A stretch of 64,000 bases of DNA. Source: Hymenobacter artigasi. Its GTDB lineage: Bacteria; Bacteroidota; Bacteroidia; Cytophagales; Hymenobacteraceae. This document shows, one piece after another, positions 55,257 through 63,743 of the stretch. Each line of letters starts with the position of its first letter. Position 1 is the first letter of the stretch. The stretch covers positions 1-64,000 of the forward strand of contig NZ_JAAVTK010000013.1 in the NCBI RefSeq assembly GCF_012275535.1, in the 5' to 3' direction. The notes under the pieces were generated by a model, which saw nothing but the letters and a program-made list of their open reading frames with translations, searched no databases and was not told the origin of the DNA. The translations under genes were made by a program, and so were the position numbers.

Positions 55257-56201
55257 CTACTTCAGCAGCTCATGCAGCACGGTTTGCATGGAAATGGTGC
55301 GGTTGCCGGCCTCCTGGATGATGAGGGAGTTGGGTGAGTCCAGCACGGCGTCGGTCACCACCACGTTGCGGCGCACTGGCAGGCAGTGCATGAACTTGCC
55401 GTTGTCGGTGAGGGCCATGTGGGCTTCGCTCACCATCCAGGCGGGGTCGGAGCTGAGGATTTGGCCGTAGTCGCGGTAGCTGCTCCAGTTCTTGGCGTAT
55501 ATGTAGTCGGCGCCCTTGAAGGCTTTCTGCTGGTCGTATTCGATGCGGGCGCCTTTGGTGAACTGCTCGGCCAGCTCGTAGCCCTCGGGGTGAGTGATGA
55601 CGAAATCGACCCAGTCGATTTCCGAGAACCAGTCGGCGAAGGAATTGGGCACGCACTGGGGCAGGGCGCGCACGTGCGGGGCCCAGGTGAGCACCACTTT
55701 CACGCGCTCCTTCTGCTTGGTTTCGGCCACGGTGATGAGGTCAGCGAAGGACTGCAGCGGGTGCAGGGTGGCGCTTTCCAGGCTGATAAAGGGCACGGTG
55801 GCGTACTGCAGAATCTTGTTGAACACGACTTCCTGGTAGTCCTCGTCGCGGTTGGTGAGGGAAGGAAACGTCCGCACGCCCAGCACGTCGCAGTACTGGC
55901 TCATCACGGCGATGGCGTCCTTGATGTGCTCCTGGGTGCCACCGTTCATCACCGCGCCGTCGGCCATTTCCAGGGTCCAGGAGTCGGCGCCGGCGTTGAG
56001 CACCCAGGCTTGCGCGCCCAGGTTGTAGGCCGCCTTTATGGAGCTGAGCCGGGTGCGCAGGCTGGGGTTGAAGAAGATGAGGCCAACGGTTTTGTTGCGC
56101 CCGATGTGCTGGTAGCCGTAGGGGTTGGCCTTGATTTCCAGGGCTTGCTGCAACAGGGCTTTGTAGTCGCCCGCATCGGCGAAGGAGGTGAAGTTTTTCA
56201 T
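55257..56201 (-). CDS. argF': N-acetyl- or N-succinyl-ornithine carbamoyltransferase
   Basis: A 314-residue transcarbamylase that in Bacteroidota replaces ornithine carbamoyltransferase: it joins carbamoyl phosphate to an N-acylated ornithine to give acylcitrulline. The carbamoyl-phosphate motif is FFNPSLRTRLSS (the SxRT variant typical of this group, against the STRT of ordinary OTCase); EHIKDAIAVMSQYCDVLGVRTFP, LESATLHPLQSFADLITV and HCLPVRRNVVVTD are also conserved. The residue before the EHI motif, which differs between succinyl- and acetyl-specific enzymes, is Gln90 (ambiguous). It is the last gene of the arg-car cluster, 219 bases downstream of the SMI1 gene. Confidence 0.92.
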   Translation of the reverse strand: MKNFTSFADAGDYKALLQQALEIKANPYGYQHIGRNKTVGLIFFNPSLRTRLSSIKAAYNLGAQAWVLNAGADSWTLEMADGAVMNGGTQEHIKDAIAVMSQYCDVLGVRTFPSLTNRDEDYQEVVFNKILQYATVPFISLESATLHPLQSFADLITVAETKQKERVKVVLTWAPHVRALPQCVPNSFADWFSEIDWVDFVITHPEGYELAEQFTKGARIEYDQQKAFKGADYIYAKNWSSYRDYGQILSSDPAWMVSEAHMALTDNGKFMHCLPVRRNVVVTDAVLDSPNSLIIQEAGNRTISMQTVLHELLK

Positions 56202-56223
56202 GGGTCAATTGTAGTAAGAGTCC

Positions 56224-56408
56224 ACTGGCGCGAGTTTAGCGCAGCGTAACTCGTGCCGGCCATTCGGGCGAGGCTGTGCCTCGCAACAGAACGGCATCGT
56301 TGAACGAAGCAAATTGCGCAGTTCTGGCTTGCCGCTTGCGCGGCAGTGGAGGCACAGCCTCCACGTCATAGCTGGTCACGAGTTACGCTGCGCTAAACTC
56401 GCGCCAGT
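56224..56408. repeat. Palindromic element with perfect 32-base arms
   Basis: ACTGGCGCGAGTTTAGCGCA... and its exact complement 122 bases apart, with a smaller inverted pair (AGGCTGTGCCTC / GAGGCACAGCCT) inside. It occupies the gap between argF' and the SMI1 gene. Confidence 0.85.
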
Positions 56409-56420
56409 TTGGGGGTAACG

Positions 56421-56888
56421 TCAAATCAGTAAATCATCAGAATTCTCTAAATACAGAGAAATGAAATCTGAAAATGATTCTGCTATGATTTTATGGGCAC
56501 CTCCGCATATTGCATAAATTTCGTTTCGCTTTGAATTAATATGATTTAGTCTAATTACATATGCTATAAGATTGATTGAGTAATCGGCGAATACAAAACA
56601 ATTTTCCGGATTCTCCATCACAGCTATTGATTTGCCGTGTTTCGGCATGCCGTAATCTCCTAATAAAGTGACGACATCATCTACTTTATCCAACGAATAA
56701 AATTCGTAGAAACCATCATCTACTTCACCATCCATGCCATTAACAAGCTTGAAGTAGCTACGAAAATCCTCCGGAAAGTTTACGTTGCGGTCAGTTTCAA
56801 ATTTTAGAATATCAGTTTCGCTTACCGTCCATTCAGACCTGATTTTCCTCCGTTCCCAAGTAGCCTTTAAGCGAAGAATTTGTTCCAT
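56421..56888 (-). CDS. SMI1/KNR4-family protein
   Basis: A 155-residue protein of the SMI1/KNR4 (SUKH) superfamily, whose bacterial members are often immunity proteins against nuclease or other toxins, and sometimes orphan. Features: the N-terminal WTVSETDILKFETDRNVNFPEDFRSYFKLVNGMDGEVDDGFYEFYSLDKVDDV (the family core 'P.dfr.y...NG.....Y.l...') and the C-terminal YLENSDDLLI. Codon use is AT-rich compared with neighbours. No toxin gene is beside it. It lies between carB and argF', after the carB terminator, so it has its own promoter or none. Confidence 0.9.
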   Translation of the reverse strand: MEQILRLKATWERRKIRSEWTVSETDILKFETDRNVNFPEDFRSYFKLVNGMDGEVDDGFYEFYSLDKVDDVVTLLGDYGMPKHGKSIAVMENPENCFVFADYSINLIAYVIRLNHINSKRNEIYAICGGAHKIIAESFSDFISLYLENSDDLLI

Positions 56889-56890
56889 AT

Positions 56891-56921
56891 AAAAAAGCGC
56901 GGACTCTATTGAGTCCGCGCT
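56891..56921 (-). terminator. Terminator after carB
   Basis: AGCGCGGACTC-TATT-GAGTCCGCGCT with a T run on the minus strand, immediately after the carB stop (56928) and before the SMI1 ATG. It shows that the SMI1 gene and argF' are not simply read from the car promoter. Confidence 0.82.
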
Positions 56922-56927
56922 ATCAAT

Positions 56928-59900
56928 TTACATTGCCTTATACTCGTTCCAGCTCTTAATCTTCAAATCCTTCATCCCCAGCGTACAAAACGCCTTAATA
57001 AACGCCTTTGCCAGCCGCGCATTCGTCAGCAACGGCACGCCGGAGTCCACGGCGGTGCGACGGATTTTATAGTCGTTATCCAATTCGCCTTTGGAGAGGT
57101 TCTTTGGGATATTAATTACGAGGTCGATTTTCTTCTCCTTCAGATACGTCAGCACGTTGGGCTCCTGCATGTCATCGGGCCAGAAGAGGAGGCTCGACGG
57201 CACATTGTTTTCGGCGAAGAAGCGGTGGGTACCCTGGGTGGCGTAAATCTGGTAGCCGCGCTTCACCAGCAGCCCGGTGGCGGAGAGCAGCGCCACTTTC
57301 GACTGGATGGGGCCGCCGGAAATGAGTACCGTTTTCTCGGGGATTTTGTAGCCCACGCTCAGCATCGATTTCAGCAGGGCTTCCTCGGCGGTGTCGCCTA
57401 GGCAGCCCACTTCGCCGGTGCTCACCATGTCGACGCGCATCACCGGGTCGGCGCCGGGCAGGCGGGTGAAGGAGAACTGTGGGGCCTTCACGCCCACGAA
57501 AGGCAGGTCGTACACTCGCTCGCTTTCATCGCGGGCTACCTGCTTGCCTAGAAGCACTTGGGTGGCCTTTTTGATGAGGTTGTTGCCCGAGATTTTCGAC
57601 ACGAAGGGGTAGCTGCGCGAGGCGCGCAGGTTGCACTCAATCACGCTGATGGCCCCGTTTTTTTCCAGGAACTGAATGTTGAACGGGCCGCTGATTTCGT
57701 AGCGCTTGGCCACCTTTTCGGCGATGATTTTCAGCTTGCGGATGGTGCCCACGTACACCCGCTGGGGCGGGTAGTACATGGTGGCGTCGCCGGAATGCAC
57801 GCCGGCAAACTCGACGTGCTCGGAGATGGCGTAGCTCACGATTTCGCCTTTGTCGGCCACCGCGTCCAGCTCAATTTCCTTGGCTTCCTGCATGAATTCG
57901 GACACCACCACCGGGTATTCGGCGCTGACTTCCTTGGCGGCTTTCAGGAATTCTTCCAGCTCGAAGGCGTTGGAAACCACGTTCATGGCTGCACCCGACA
58001 GCACGTAGCTGGGCCGGATGAGCACCGGGTAGCCCACTTCCCGCACGAACCCGTTCATGGCTTCCAGCGAGGTCAGCTCCTTCCAGCGCGGCTGGGCAAT
58101 GCCCAGCTCGTCCATGATGCTGCTGAACTTGTGGCGGTTTTCGGCCTCGTCGATGTGCGCGGCCGTGGTGCCCAGAATGGGCGCGTGGGCCTCTTCGAGG
58201 CGCATGGCTAAGTTGTTGGGAATCTGGCCGCCGGTGCTCAGAATCACGCCGCTAGGTTGCTCGAAATCCAGAATGTCCATCACCCGCTCGAAGCTCAGCT
58301 CCTCGAAGTAGAGCCGGTCGCTCACGTCGTAGTCAGTCGAAACGGTTTCGGGGTTGTAGTTGATGAGAATGGTTTTGTAGCCCTCCTCGGCGGCCGTTTG
58401 CACGGCCTGTACGCCGCACCAGTCGAACTCAACCGACGAGCCGATGCGGTACACGCCCGAGCCCAGCACCACGATGGACTTGGCGGTTTCGCGGGCCAGG
58501 TCGTTTTCGGTGCCGTGATAGGTGGTGTAGAGGTAGTTGGTCTTGGCGGGGAATTCGGCGGCCAGCGTGTCAATCTGCTTCACCACGGGCAGCACGCCCA
58601 GGGCCTTGCGGCGGGCGCGCACCCGCAGCTCATCGGCCTTCACGTCGCCCTCGCCCAGCAGCTGCACGGCAATCTGCTGGTCCGAAAAACCAGCTTTCTT
58701 CACCTCGCGCAATAGCTTGGTTTCCAGTGAGTCCAGGCCCGTAGCGCGGCCGGCCGCCAGCTGCTGGCCCAGCTCGAAAATGGTGAACAGGCGCTGCAAA
58801 AACCAGTGGTCAATCTTCGTCAGCTGGTGCACCTGCTCCAGCGTGTAGCCAGCCTCGAAGGCGCTGTTGATGGCGAAGATGCGCTCCTCGTTCGGCTCGC
58901 TCAGCAGCTTGTCAATTGTGTCTTTTTCGATATTTTCGGGCCGGTTGGCCACGAAGCCACGCTTGCCGGTATCGAGCATCCGCAGGCCTTTCTGAATGGC
59001 TTCCTCGAACGATTTTCCAATGGCCATCACTTCGCCCACGCTCTTCATGGCCGAGCCAATCTGGCGGTTCACGCCCGAGAATTTGCCCAGGTCCCAGCGT
59101 GGCAGCTTCACCACCACGTAGTCGAGGGCGGGCTCGAAAAAGGCCGAGGTGGTCTGCGTGACGCTATTTTTCAGCTCGGCCAGCGAGTAGCCCAGGCTCA
59201 GCTTGGCAGCCACGAAGGCCAGCGGGTAGCCCGTCGCTTTCGAGGCCAGCGCCGACGAGCGCGAGAGGCGGGCATTGACCTCAATCACGCGGTAATCTTC
59301 GGAAACGGGGTCGAGGGCGTACTGAATGTTGCACTCGCCCACGATGCCCAGGTGCCGGATGGTTTTGATGCCGATGGTGCGCAGCTTGTGGTACTCGCGG
59401 TTGCTTAGCGTCTGGGAAGGGGCCACCACGATGCTCTCGCCGGTGTGAATGCCGATGGGGTCGAAGTTCTCCATGTTGCAGACCGTGATGCAGTTATCAA
59501 ACTGGTCGCGTACCACTTCGTACTCCACTTCCTTCCAGCCCTTCAGCGACTCTTCCACCAGAATCTGGTCGGAAGTCGTGAAGGCCTGCCGGGCCAGGGC
59601 CCGCAGCTCGTCCATGTTGTTGGCGAAGCCGCTGCCCAGCCCGCCCAGCGCAAAGGCGGCCCGCACGATGATGGGGAAACCAATGGTTTCGCCGGCGGCC
59701 AGGGCCTCGGCCATGCTGGTGCAGGCCACGCTGCGGGCCGAGAGCACGCCAATCTGGTCGAGCTTGACCTTGAAAATCTCCCGGTCCTCGGTGTCGATGA
59801 TGCTCTGCACGGGCGTGCCCAGCACCTGCACGTTGTACTGCTCGAACACGCCGGCGCGGTACAGGGCCACGGCGCAGTTCAGGGCCGTTTGGCCGCCAAA

Positions 59901-60158
59901 GGCGACCAGAATGCCATCGGGCCGCTCTTTTTTGATGACTTCCTCCACGAAGTAAGGCGTCACGGGCAGGAAGTACACGTCGTCGGCCATGCCGTCGGAG
60001 GTCTGCACGGTGGCAATGTTGGGGTTGATGAGGATGGTGCGGATGCCTTCCTCTTTCAGCGCCTTGAGGGCCTGCGAGCCGGAATAATCGAACTCCCCGG
60101 CCTCGCCAATTTTGAGGGCGCCGGAACCAAGGATGAGAACTTTGTTGGGTTTGTTCAT
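56928..60158 (-). CDS. carB: Carbamoyl-phosphate synthase large subunit
   Basis: A 1076-residue ATP-dependent subunit that makes carbamoyl phosphate from bicarbonate, ammonia (from CarA) and two ATP. Two ATP-grasp halves are visible: the first begins VLILGSGALKIGEAGEFDYSGSQALKALKEEGI and the second IVVLGSGVYRIGSSVEFDWCGVQAV, followed by ATP-binding motifs (GGQTALNCA; STGGQIPNN). The C-terminal allosteric (MGS) domain starts near LISGGPIQSKVALLSATG. The ATG at 60158 is chosen; the frame reaches 60197 through a repeat. It is followed by its own terminator. Confidence 0.97.
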   Translation of the reverse strand: MNKPNKVLILGSGALKIGEAGEFDYSGSQALKALKEEGIRTILINPNIATVQTSDGMADDVYFLPVTPYFVEEVIKKERPDGILVAFGGQTALNCAVALYRAGVFEQYNVQVLGTPVQSIIDTEDREIFKVKLDQIGVLSARSVACTSMAEALAAGETIGFPIIVRAAFALGGLGSGFANNMDELRALARQAFTTSDQILVEESLKGWKEVEYEVVRDQFDNCITVCNMENFDPIGIHTGESIVVAPSQTLSNREYHKLRTIGIKTIRHLGIVGECNIQYALDPVSEDYRVIEVNARLSRSSALASKATGYPLAFVAAKLSLGYSLAELKNSVTQTTSAFFEPALDYVVVKLPRWDLGKFSGVNRQIGSAMKSVGEVMAIGKSFEEAIQKGLRMLDTGKRGFVANRPENIEKDTIDKLLSEPNEERIFAINSAFEAGYTLEQVHQLTKIDHWFLQRLFTIFELGQQLAAGRATGLDSLETKLLREVKKAGFSDQQIAVQLLGEGDVKADELRVRARRKALGVLPVVKQIDTLAAEFPAKTNYLYTTYHGTENDLARETAKSIVVLGSGVYRIGSSVEFDWCGVQAVQTAAEEGYKTILINYNPETVSTDYDVSDRLYFEELSFERVMDILDFEQPSGVILSTGGQIPNNLAMRLEEAHAPILGTTAAHIDEAENRHKFSSIMDELGIAQPRWKELTSLEAMNGFVREVGYPVLIRPSYVLSGAAMNVVSNAFELEEFLKAAKEVSAEYPVVVSEFMQEAKEIELDAVADKGEIVSYAISEHVEFAGVHSGDATMYYPPQRVYVGTIRKLKIIAEKVAKRYEISGPFNIQFLEKNGAISVIECNLRASRSYPFVSKISGNNLIKKATQVLLGKQVARDESERVYDLPFVGVKAPQFSFTRLPGADPVMRVDMVSTGEVGCLGDTAEEALLKSMLSVGYKIPEKTVLISGGPIQSKVALLSATGLLVKRGYQIYATQGTHRFFAENNVPSSLLFWPDDMQEPNVLTYLKEKKIDLVINIPKNLSKGELDNDYKIRRTAVDSGVPLLTNARLAKAFIKAFCTLGMKDLKIKSWNEYKAM

Positions 60159-60199
60159 GCTAAGGGGTGTATTCTTTTTGAACGTCTGGCGGAGCAATC

Positions 60200-60255
60200 A
60201 GAACGTCATGTTGAGCGGAGCGCAGCGGAGTCGAAACATCTCTACCGCTTCGTTG
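60200..60255 (+). repeat. Dispersed repeat AGAACGTCATG, copy A
   Basis: A 56-base unit AGAACGTCATGTTGAGCGGA... ending ATCTCTACCGCTTCGTTG. Copies B (60565-60610, same orientation) and C (60980-61034, inverted) lie in the same intergenic region; a palindromic short form is at 52413-52450. Confidence 0.85.
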
Positions 60256-60260
60256 CAAAA

Positions 60261-60551
60261 TCAACCAGTCCACGTTTCTAAATCAATGGCTTGCCACGTC
60301 GGGTTAAACGCGGTAATTAAGGCGTCTTTCTTGCGGCGCGTCCAGCGTTTCAGCTGTTTCTCGCGCTCTATGGCTTGCGTAGCATCAGGTGAGATTTCAA
60401 AGTATACCAGCAAATCCGTCTGATACCGTCCGGTGAATTTCCCAACGTCGCCCCGGCCACTGCTGTGCTCGTAAAGTCGCCGCATGAGGTCGTTTGTGAC
60501 GCCGATGTAGAGGACAGTTTGGGTTTGATTGGTCAGGATGTAGATGTACAT
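60261..60551 (-). CDS. GIY-YIG endonuclease-domain protein
   Basis: A 96-residue GIY-YIG domain protein of the small stand-alone group (UPF0213/YhbQ-like). Motifs: YIYILTNQTQTVLYIGVTNDLMRRLYEHSSGRGDVGKFTGRYQTDLLVYFEI with the first Y/IGV strands, and the conserved ERE (IEREKQLKRWTRRKKDALI), containing the catalytic Arg and Glu. It is on the car strand but separated from both car genes, and lies between copies A and B of the dispersed repeat. Cellular role unknown; such genes are often mobile or repeat-associated. Confidence 0.92.
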   Translation of the reverse strand: MYIYILTNQTQTVLYIGVTNDLMRRLYEHSSGRGDVGKFTGRYQTDLLVYFEISPDATQAIEREKQLKRWTRRKKDALITAFNPTWQAIDLETWTG

Positions 60552-60564
60552 GTTGGATGATTCT

Positions 60565-60610
60565 AGAACGTCATGCTGAGCGAAGCCGAAGCATCTCTAC
60601 TGCTTCGTTG
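60565..60610 (+). repeat. Dispersed repeat AGAACGTCATG, copy B
   Basis: AGAACGTCATGCTGAGCGAA ... ATCTCTACTGCTTCGTTG; same orientation as copy A and flanking the GIY-YIG gene with it. Confidence 0.82.
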
Positions 60611-60618
60611 AAATCATG

Positions 60619-60948
60619 TCAACTGCGTTTCTGCCCGAAAGACATAACGCCAATCATGTCAAAATTCATAGCCTTTGTAAACGCGGTATCACATAGCATT
60701 ACATCGGCTGTTTTTAAAATCGTGCTCACTTTGCTTAGGGCTTCATCTAGTGTTGACAAATGAGAATCATGACGGCCGATAATCACATATACTTCTGATT
60801 CGTCGAATAACTTATGAGCGTATTCTGCTACCATCTCAGCTTTATACTCATTCGCTTTTTCGTGGTCTAAGCCAACATAAATCAAGTCCGACCAATCCAA
60901 ATCCTTTAGTCGGTGCTGACTTGAAATGAATATGTTTTTCGCGTCCAT
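60619..60948 (-). CDS. Small AT-rich hypothetical protein
   Basis: A 109-residue protein that I do not recognise. Its codon use is clearly more AT-rich than carA and carB (for example many AAA, TAT, ATT codons), which suggests recent arrival. Segments: MDAKNIFISSQHRLKDLDWSDLIYVGLDHEKANEYKAEMVAEYAHKLFDESEVYVIIGRHDSHLSTLDEALSKVSTILKTADVMLCDTAFTKAMNF; the length and acidic content resemble immunity-type or phage-type small proteins, but nothing specific. It sits between repeats B and C beside the GIY-YIG gene. Confidence 0.65.
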   Translation of the reverse strand: MDAKNIFISSQHRLKDLDWSDLIYVGLDHEKANEYKAEMVAEYAHKLFDESEVYVIIGRHDSHLSTLDEALSKVSTILKTADVMLCDTAFTKAMNFDMIGVMSFGQKRS

Positions 60949-60979
60949 GGGCTTAAATGGTTAGACTCAGATTGAGGCA

Positions 60980-61034
60980 AACGAAGCGGTAGAGATGCTT
61001 CGACTTCGCTGCGCTCCGCTCAGCATGACGTTCT
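60980..61034 (-). repeat. Dispersed repeat AGAACGTCATG, copy C (inverted)
   Basis: Complement of the copy A and B unit. Its final bases run into the carA stop codon (CTA at 61033-61035 on the plus strand, that is TAG). Confidence 0.82.
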
Positions 61035-62121
61035 ATTTTGTCCCGGCGTTACTCTTATAGGCCACCACCGCTTTCAAAAAGTCATCAAACAGAAACTCCG
61101 TATCCTCCGGCCCGCCAGCGGCTTCGGGGTGAAACTGCGTCGAAAAAAACGGCTTGGTTTTGTGCTTGATGCCTTCGCAGGTGCCATCGTTCAGGTTCTC
61201 AAACAACATCGTCCAATCAGCGGGTAGCGTTTCGGTATCCACCGCGAAGCCGTGGTTTTGGCTGGTGATGTAGCAGCGCTGGGTGCCGGTGAGCTTCACG
61301 GGCTGGTTGTGGCTGCGGTGGCCGTATTTGAGCTTGAAGGTGTCGCCGCCCGCCGCCAGGCCCATGAGCTGGGAGCCCAGGCAGATGCCGAAAATGGGCT
61401 TGTCCTGTTGCAGGGCTTTCTGGAGGTGCTGAATGGTGGCTTCGCACATTTTGGGGTCGCCGGGGCCGTTGCTCAGGAACAGGCCGTCGTAGTCGAGGGT
61501 CGTGAAATCGTAGTCCCAGGGCACGCGAATCAGCTCCACGTCGCGTTCCAGGAAGCAGCGGATGATGTTGGTTTTGGTGCCGCAGTCCACGAGCACGATT
61601 TTGTGCTGGCCGCTGCCGAAGTGCTGCACGCCGGGCTGGCTCACCTGCGCCACCAGGTTGTCGAGGTTGGGGTCGTGAAAGGGCACGTCGTCTTCGGCCA
61701 CGATTTTGCCCAGCATGGCGCCTTTCTCGCGCAGCTTCTTGGTGAGCATGCGGGTATCGACGCCGCAGATGCCGGGGATGTTGTACTCCTTGAGCCAGTC
61801 GCCGAGGCTTTTGGCGGCGTTCCAGTGGCTGTGCTCCTCGGAATAATAATTGACGACCAACCCGGCAATATGGATTTTGTCGGACTCGAAAATTTTGGAA
61901 ATTGACTCGTAGAGGTCTTCGCCGGGCACGCCGTAGTTGCCCACCATGGGGGTGGTGAGGACCAGAATCTGGCCGGCGAAGGACGGGTCGGTGAGGTTTT
62001 CGGGGTAGCCCGTCATGGCCGTGCTGAATACCACTTCGCCGGCGGCGGAGGTGAAGGCGCCGAAGGATTCGCCCTGGATTTCGGTGCCGTCTTCGAGGAT
62101 GAGTTTTACTGTTTGGGACAT
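61033..62121 (-). CDS. carA: Carbamoyl-phosphate synthase small (glutaminase) subunit
   Basis: A 362-residue class I glutamine amidotransferase that delivers ammonia to CarB. N-terminal domain: LILEDGTEIQGESFG, GEVVFSTAMTGYPENLTDPSFAGQILVLTTPMVGNYG. The C-terminal glutaminase has GLFLSNGPGDPKMC, the nucleophile Cys in PIFGICLGSQLMGLAAG, and the His-Glu dyad in SQNHGFAVD and FSTQFHPEAAGGP. The ATG at 62121 gives the canonical start; the frame runs to 62181. It is upstream of carB but the gap of 874 bases holds two small genes and three repeats. Confidence 0.97.
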   Translation of the reverse strand: MSQTVKLILEDGTEIQGESFGAFTSAAGEVVFSTAMTGYPENLTDPSFAGQILVLTTPMVGNYGVPGEDLYESISKIFESDKIHIAGLVVNYYSEEHSHWNAAKSLGDWLKEYNIPGICGVDTRMLTKKLREKGAMLGKIVAEDDVPFHDPNLDNLVAQVSQPGVQHFGSGQHKIVLVDCGTKTNIIRCFLERDVELIRVPWDYDFTTLDYDGLFLSNGPGDPKMCEATIQHLQKALQQDKPIFGICLGSQLMGLAAGGDTFKLKYGHRSHNQPVKLTGTQRCYITSQNHGFAVDTETLPADWTMLFENLNDGTCEGIKHKTKPFFSTQFHPEAAGGPEDTEFLFDDFLKAVVAYKSNAGTK

Positions 62122-62567
62122 GTCGTTCTGGCGGTGCACCTCACCCCCCGGCCCCCTCTCCTTTGGGAGAGAGGAAGCCATGGTGGCGTTTGCGTTTTAG
62201 AGGTTGACGTTGATGGAGGCTGAGACAGGGCGTGACTTGCGTTTGTAACTGGCTCGACACAATTTCGGCTGGAACAGAACCATAAATCAGGGGTCTGTTC
62301 CAGCCGAAGCAGGTTGTAAGCCAAACGGGAGCGAAAGCGGGTAAGTCTATCTGCTCCGCGCAACACCGTTTCCGGATGTCAGGCATCGGAAAATCGGGCG
62401 GGCACGACTGCTGAATGGAATAGTTGGTGGCCGCTCTTTCGGGGAAAGAACCAGCCGGCTGCGGCGGAAAAGGGGCCAACGGCAGCGTGCAGCTAATTAG
62501 AAGGGGAGCATGGCTCGTAAACTTCATCGTGCTACTCATTGGGGCTGCAAGTTAGGCCAAAAGCGGC
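62122..62567. other. 446-base gap between argD and carA
   Basis: The region upstream of carA. It holds a CTCACCCCCCGGCCCCCTCTCC-like repeat fragment (about 62138-62175) and a 15-base-arm hairpin at 62264-62308. The only longer frames (62141-62539, 62106-62366 on the minus strand) have no recognisable product. A carA promoter is expected here but no TAnnTTTG match was found. Confidence 0.5.
62264..62308. repeat. Hairpin with perfect 15-base arms upstream of carA
   Basis: TTCGGCTGGAACAGA / TCTGTTCCAGCCGAA with a 15-base centre. No T run follows, so a terminator is unlikely; an operator or a repeat remnant is possible. Confidence 0.75.
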
Positions 62568-63707
62568 TTAACTCCTTGCTTCTGCCGGGACAAGTGTGTA
62601 CAGCGCCTGCAAAAACCGGTCGACTTCGGCCCGCGTGATGTTGAGCGGCGGCAGCAGCCGGAGCACCGTGGGGTCGGAGGCGTTGCCCACGAAAATGTGG
62701 AATTCCGAAAGCAGCTTGTCGCGGATTTCCTTGATGGAGAAGTCGTATTTGATGCCCACCATCAGGCCGCGGCCGCGAATTTCTTCGGCGCCGGCGTGGG
62801 CCAGCAGCTCCTGGCGGAGGTAGTCGCCCAGCTTGGTGGCGTGGGCCAGCAGGTGTTCGTCCTCGATGACTTCGAGCACGGCCAGGGCGGCGGCGCAGGC
62901 CAGGTGGTTGCCGCCGAAGGTGGTGCCCAACAGGCCGTAGGAGGCTTTCAGCGACGGCGCAATCAGGATGCCGCCGATGGGGAAGCCGTTGCCCATGCCC
63001 TTGGCCACGGAAATGATATCGGGCCGGATGCCGGCGTGCTGGTGCGCGAAAAACTTGCCGCTGCGGCCGTAGCCGCTCTGCACCTCGTCGGCAATGAGCA
63101 GCACGTTGTGCGCGCCGCACAGCAGCGAGAGCCCCTGCAGGAAATCATCGGAGGGCATGATGATGCCGCCCACGCCCTGAATGGGCTCGATGATGACGGC
63201 GCACACGTCGCCGCCGCGCAGGATTTCGGCCACTGCCTTCAGGTCGTACTCCACGAAGCTGATGGCGTGGCCGGCGTTGAAGGGGGCCACGATTTTGGGG
63301 TTGTCGGTGGCGGCTACCGCGCCCGAGGTGCGGCCGTGAAACGCGCCTTTGAATGCCACCACGCGGGTTTTGCCGGTGTGGAAGGAGGCCAGCTTCAGCG
63401 CATTCTCGTTGGCCTCGGCCCCCGAGTTGCACAGAAACAGCGTGTAATCGTCGTAGCCCGACACTTGGCCCAGCTTGTGCGCCAGCTGCGTCTGAATCGG
63501 AATCTGCACCGAGTTGGAGTAGAAGCCGATGTTCTGCAGCTGCTCGGTGAGGCGCTGCACGTAGTGCGGGTGGCTGTGGCCGATGGAAATAACGGCGTGG
63601 CCGCCGTAGAAATCCAGGTATTCCTGGCCGTGGTCGTCCCACAGCTTCGCGCCGAGCGCCCGCACGGGTGTGATGTTGACGAGGGGGTAAACGTTGAAAA
63701 GCTCCAT
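62568..63707 (-). CDS. argD: Acetylornithine aminotransferase
   Basis: A 379-residue class III PLP aminotransferase that makes N-acetylornithine in arginine synthesis (and may use succinylated substrates). Motifs: DHGQEYLDFYGGHAVISIGHSHPHYV, FCNSGAEANENALKLA (here LFLCNSGAEANENALKLA), FKGAFHGRTSGA, ADEVQSGYGRSGKFFA, and the PLP-lysine in ISVAKGMGNGFPIGG, then TFGGNHLACAAALAVLEVI. Gene neighbours argC, carA, carB and argF' support the arginine assignment over other class III members. It starts at 63707 and is separated from argC by 146 bases containing a palindrome. Confidence 0.95.
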   Translation of the reverse strand: MELFNVYPLVNITPVRALGAKLWDDHGQEYLDFYGGHAVISIGHSHPHYVQRLTEQLQNIGFYSNSVQIPIQTQLAHKLGQVSGYDDYTLFLCNSGAEANENALKLASFHTGKTRVVAFKGAFHGRTSGAVAATDNPKIVAPFNAGHAISFVEYDLKAVAEILRGGDVCAVIIEPIQGVGGIIMPSDDFLQGLSLLCGAHNVLLIADEVQSGYGRSGKFFAHQHAGIRPDIISVAKGMGNGFPIGGILIAPSLKASYGLLGTTFGGNHLACAAALAVLEVIEDEHLLAHATKLGDYLRQELLAHAGAEEIRGRGLMVGIKYDFSIKEIRDKLLSEFHIFVGNASDPTVLRLLPPLNITRAEVDRFLQALYTLVPAEARS

Positions 63708-63743
63708 GGTTTTTGGTGGTGTCAGAGCGTAGTTAAAATAAGA

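Noticed and set aside
62106..62539. Minus-strand frames upstream of carA
   Set aside because: No conserved motif; they run through the hairpin and repeat fragment and have no product pattern.
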